Made by a program: the position numbers and the translations under genes. Shown one piece after another: positions 60,236 to 64,000 of a DNA stretch of 64,000 nt. The notes beneath the pieces are model-generated. The model was not told the DNA's origin and did no database searches. It worked only from the letters and a program-made list of their open reading frames with translations. The DNA comes from Panopea generosa (lineage: Eukaryota > Mollusca > Bivalvia > Adapedonta > Hiatellidae), in the NCBI GenBank assembly GCA_029582155.1, contig CM055911.1, positions 22,068,014 to 22,132,013 on the forward strand. Reading direction: 5' to 3'. Positions within the stretch are counted from its first letter, which is position 1. Every line of letters begins with the position of its first letter.

Positions 60236-60834
60236 GACAACTTGAAATATGTTGATAATGGAGTCCTATTCAAAAAAGGAAAATGTTATATTAGCAATAA
60301 AGCTGATTCGAAATATATCTTATGTATATGTACACCTATAACAAACCGTATCTCGTGTCGACTACTAAATATGTTAACTCTAACATGTGGTTAGAACCGT
60401 TTATCAAAGAGAGTTGTGTATTGCCTGCTGTTCAACACCTTATTAAATTATTTTAAAAAATGTTCAGTTTGCCTGTCATGTCTGCTGACTATCACAGAAG
60501 GGCAAAGAAATCAATATAAGATAAACTCTCGACAACAGCAACACAAACAAAACAAAATCTAATTTAAAGTCAACTGTATGTGTTTCTTATAGGAATTGAT
60601 ATGATTACACCAGAACGTTAAGGTTGAACTCATGTAATAGAAAATGACAACTGTTTCAAGGGAAGACTTCAATAACAATTGAGTTAATGCTTGCAAACCA
60701 AATTAGAAACTGTTATGTCATTTCAACAGTTTTCTTATATTTATAGTTCAAGATAATAAGCTAAGCAATTCAAAATCTTATGCTATCAGACTGAATATAT
60801 TAAATATTACCGTTTCTTATGGCAAACAGTTTAA
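60236..60834. other. AT-rich spacer
   Basis: About 600 bp with no recognised gene, array or terminal repeat. Confidence 0.5.
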
Positions 60835-61205
60835 TTTTAGGTCTCACAACACAGTTGAATTTTGTTCTTTATTCAATATAAAATAAGATGTAGGGTTTTC
60901 ATGGTAAAAATAAATTCCACCTAGAGTTTTTTTAAGGATTATTTTTCATAGCAGGAATGTATACTCACACAGAAATACACACTAACTAGTAGGTTGCCAG
61001 GCTTTTTTTAAAGAGGGTGCAGTGAAACCCTAAGATTTTTTTAAAAAGTTGTCCTCAGATGCTCATAAATATTTGCATTTATTGAAATCCTATAAAGGTC
61101 ACTTTTTTAACATCAAAGATGTCCTATTGCAGTGTATTTTATGCCGACTTTTGCCATACTCATCTGCAGTAAGAAACCACAACCACTGTGAACCATTTTG
61201 AAAAC
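60835..61205 (-). repeat. Dispersed repeat, copy 2 (partner at 3.5-3.8 kb)
   Basis: Its reverse complement aligns with 3,454-3,830. The minus-strand frame at 61,099-61,299 reads in part NGSQWLWFLTADEYGKSRHK, but this is not preserved in the partner and no family is recognised. Confidence 0.6.
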
Positions 61206-61329
61206 ATTTAAAAATCAAATTACATAGGCCTTTTTTTAAGCGTAAGATACTTGTACCGCGGGGAAAAGGGACGTAACTGTGAAGTGAGACGTTAAGCACT
61301 TATCTTAAAAATCCTGGAATTGTGTCTGT

Positions 61330-61860
61330 AACTCTTGAACATTGAGAAATGCATAATTCATATCAATGTTTTATTTGCGTCTTTCTGTCAAAGTTTGGAT
61401 ATTGTCCGATATATTCTCAGCCAATGAGAATCGTTTATTTCCTTTCAAAATAAAACGTGATTATTTTTCAAAGAAACTTCCTTTTTGTATTACATGCAAA
61501 AGAGAACGGGAAAAAACGAAGCTAACTTGAAATTTCTGAAGCTACACAGATGAATGCCACACATTGTTTTAAATCAAAATCAAAATCACCGTGGCGAATC
61601 AACGTGACCGCATATTATAGAGTGCCAGTTTCTGGTAATATTTCTGCAGATACCGTTAAATTAATGTTTTATGAAAACATCCCAAAACAATGACGAGTGT
61701 CATCTCTATATTTGATATTGTCCAACTTTTTCAGATGATTAGATAGCTCAGGTTTGTTTTCAAAAAAGAACGTTCCATTCCGTGAAAAATAGACGTTTTA
61801 TATTTTTGGAAAAACGAAGCTCACTAAGAATTTCTGAAGCTGCAAAGACGAACTCTACAA
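61330..61860 (+). repeat. Degenerate ~310-bp tandem duplication
   Basis: The phrases TTGGATATTGTCCGATATATTCTCAG (given here only by its parts GATATTGTCC and TTCTCAG) and GGAAAAAACGAAGCTAACTT with ATTTCTGAAGCTACACAGA occur in the first half. GATATTGTCCAAC, TTTTTCAG and GGAAAAACGAAGCTCACTAA with ATTTCTGAAGCTGCAAAGA occur about 310 bp later. Only parts are conserved, so this is old. Confidence 0.55.
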
Positions 61861-61879
61861 TCATGATATCGTATTGTTG

Positions 61880-64000
61880 TGTCATCAACAATTTGTCATC
61901 ATGTTATCTGATATTCTGTGTACAAAACGAAAGCATGATGATCTAACGGAACACCGTATAATTTACAGAAAATATTCTCCAATTTACTACATTTCATTTA
62001 CCATGCCTGAGATCTTCAGATCGACTGTAGTACACATTGAAGCAACGTTACTTGATATAATTGTGGTTTTAAAATTGTGAATCAATAATTTTATTGTGCG
62101 GTCGGTTTAATAAGAATTGCATTAGTTCATGACTGCTACATGATATATAAAGCAAGATCCGTTCAATTTGATGTTAGGATAGAAAATAATAGAAGACTGC
62201 AGAAAGCGAAAAAAAGTAGAAAGTATATTTTTTTTTAATTTCAACCAACAAAATGTGGTCCATTTAATCATTTCGTAATAGGTGTATGAGGATCTGGTTG
62301 GCCATCCCTTTATACACCTTACAAAATTACATTATATGACATAGATAACAATTTAAAGTTATAATGATTTTTTTTCCTTTTTATTTAATAATTCATAAAT
62401 AAATTGTTTTTTTATTCTTCTCTCTTCATTCTGCATGTGTATTTTTCTTCGGAAGCAATATTTCTAAAAAATATAACAGATGTTCTTATCTCAGAATTTT
62501 ATAATTTTTTTTTTTCAATTTCGTTCTGTAACCATGCAAACTGGAGAGAAGGGAAGTAAAATATATTCAACGGGAGACAAAGCATTTAAAACAAACGACA
62601 TATCTACCACACAAGGTGAAACAAAGTGAATGTATTAGATAGCCATAACAAATACAAGCATGCAGAAGGAATTATAACTGGGTCATCACCTTGTAATGGT
62701 CAATATAAAAAACAGCAATTGGGGAAGATCATGGTACACACGACTTCACCCCCCCCCCCCCCCCCCCCATCACAAAATAAAACTTGACGATGTAAATATA
62801 AGGATTCCAATCAAACTTTGTCCCTTATGCTTATGTATTTTCTTCATAAATCATAAAAACGTGATGCAATATGCAGATGAGCCGTTGATAATGCAGAAGT
62901 CATAACAGTATGAAAACAATGAGATATGACAAGACACAAAAAATAAATTGCATCACCAAACAAGTCCGGTAAATAAACAACATTCTGCAGATGTGATGTT
63001 GAAATGGAAATATATTAACAAATGCGAGGAGATTTGTTCTGGTGGAATTGCCGGAATTGCCGGCATTTGGCAACAAATGTCTCATGCTAATTTTCAAATA
63101 CATCATTCGAAATGGAAATAACAAATTTACACAATGGAACACACAGGAAAAAAACGTACCTAACACCATAATATGACTGTAAAGTCAAAGATTTTAATCA
63201 GTGTAGCATCTACAATGCAATATAATCATTGATTATTGGAAGCGAAACGAAAAATACATTTGTATTTCCTAACATTTGTAACCGTCGTTTGAGAAGCTGG
63301 TATTGCCTTTGGGTCACGATGGCTGTCACTTTTTTGTAAAATGTATGACAATATTCACTATTAAAACAAGATAAACGGTTAATTGTTAACGATTAAACAT
63401 CAGCACCTTCCAACAACCTTTTTAATAATATAAGAGTCCTACCTCATAAAAAAGTAGTATTTTGATAAAAGAGCTAGCATAGTAAACAGCTGAGTCGCAT
63501 TCCCCTGATATTTCTCTAATTGCGAAGGTTAAATAGTCTACCACAGTTTTCCATTGTTTGCTATTAAACATTTATGTCATGTTTTTCTGTGAAACATTTG
63601 TTCGTGTATCTTCGCCATAATTTACATTGGAGAAAGATGTAACTATTCATATTAACCGGGTTGGTGTAATACTTTACCGAAAGTAACTCTCGTTTATTAT
63701 TCTCATCGATTAAACTAATTGTTTATTGCAATATTAGCACTAACCTCATATCTACCTGAGGGATGATTTCTTAAGACAGGATCACACGACAAATTACAAA
63801 ACTCTTTCTTCCAAAATGTTCATACATGCATGATAATTTATGCATATGATATTAAATATACTAATATGGATAAAGATCATTACATTCATTTCTGTTTTCG
63901 AAAAGTTGCAAACGAGTTAAAACGCCTTTAAATGTACATAAATAAAATGTAAAATGTACTTGAATTTAATCTAAATCAATTGTATTACTCTTAATCGATC
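61880..64000 (+). repeat. Duplicated block B, copy 2 (runs off the window)
   Basis: It is collinear with 51,380-55,600 but lacks the SINE, TIR element and LINE of copy 1, so it represents the state before those insertions. It carries its own additions, such as a C run (62,749-62,768). The block continues to near 63,760; alignment beyond that is unclear. No gene is recognised. Confidence 0.65.
62749..62768 (+). repeat. Poly-C tract, 20 bp
   Basis: Twenty consecutive C in an otherwise AT-rich setting; on the minus strand a G run able to form a quadruplex. It is absent from the matching place in copy 1 of block B. Confidence 0.95.

Overview
The window looks like AT-rich, intergenic, repeat-laden DNA from an invertebrate, most likely a mollusc and probably a bivalve. 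The grounds are the density of minisatellites, tRNA-derived SINEs of a type I know from molluscs, a DIRS-type tyrosine-recombinase retrotransposon, a Polinton-type element, small TA-flanked MITEs and truncated LINEs. I see no confident host protein-coding exon, rRNA gene or functional tRNA. Most open frames either lie inside tandem arrays whose unit length is a multiple of three, or are chance frames in AT-rich sequence.

Layout. 1-12.4 kb: a string of unrelated minisatellites (units of about 25, 10, 13, 80, 81, 108 and 36 bp) separated by low-information AT-rich DNA, with one 154-bp MITE and one promoter-like stretch. 12.4-16.9 kb: a SINE-like segment, a 188-bp MITE and the first copy of a promoter-like module. 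16,933-20,307: a 3.4-kb palindromic element with AG... termini and a 6-bp target duplication TGTATT, the hallmark of Polintons; its 1.57-kb arms carry the start of a C2H2 zinc-finger frame. 21.1-22.9 kb: a duplicated block with the second promoter-like module. 25,745-34,948: a fossil DIRS element with inverted terminal repeats, an internal complementary region, Gag-like, reverse transcriptase, RNase H and tyrosine recombinase regions, interrupted in the RT by a 3.1-kb nested element with 455-bp terminal direct repeats. 35.6-37.7 kb: a SINE, then a 33-bp minisatellite. 37.7-46.4 kb: the second copy of the 21-kb block, split by about 7.5 kb that includes a roughly 5.4-kb array of a 55-bp satellite with higher-order structure and a 49-bp array. 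48.0-48.6 kb: a 20-bp array. 51.4-55.6 kb and 61.9-64.0 kb: two copies of another duplicated block; the first carries a SINE, a TIR element and an L1-like LINE that the second lacks, so the second serves as an empty-site reference. 57.7-58.6 kb: a LINE C-terminal fragment on the minus strand. 60.1 kb: a near-perfect hairpin MITE.

No gene network is visible. The interest lies in element architecture (palindromic Polinton derivative, fully delimited DIRS, nested element with unusual ends), in a promoter-like module present at least three times, and in the order of insertions that the internal duplications reveal. All homology statements come from reading the sequence by eye; boundaries of old duplications are approximate.
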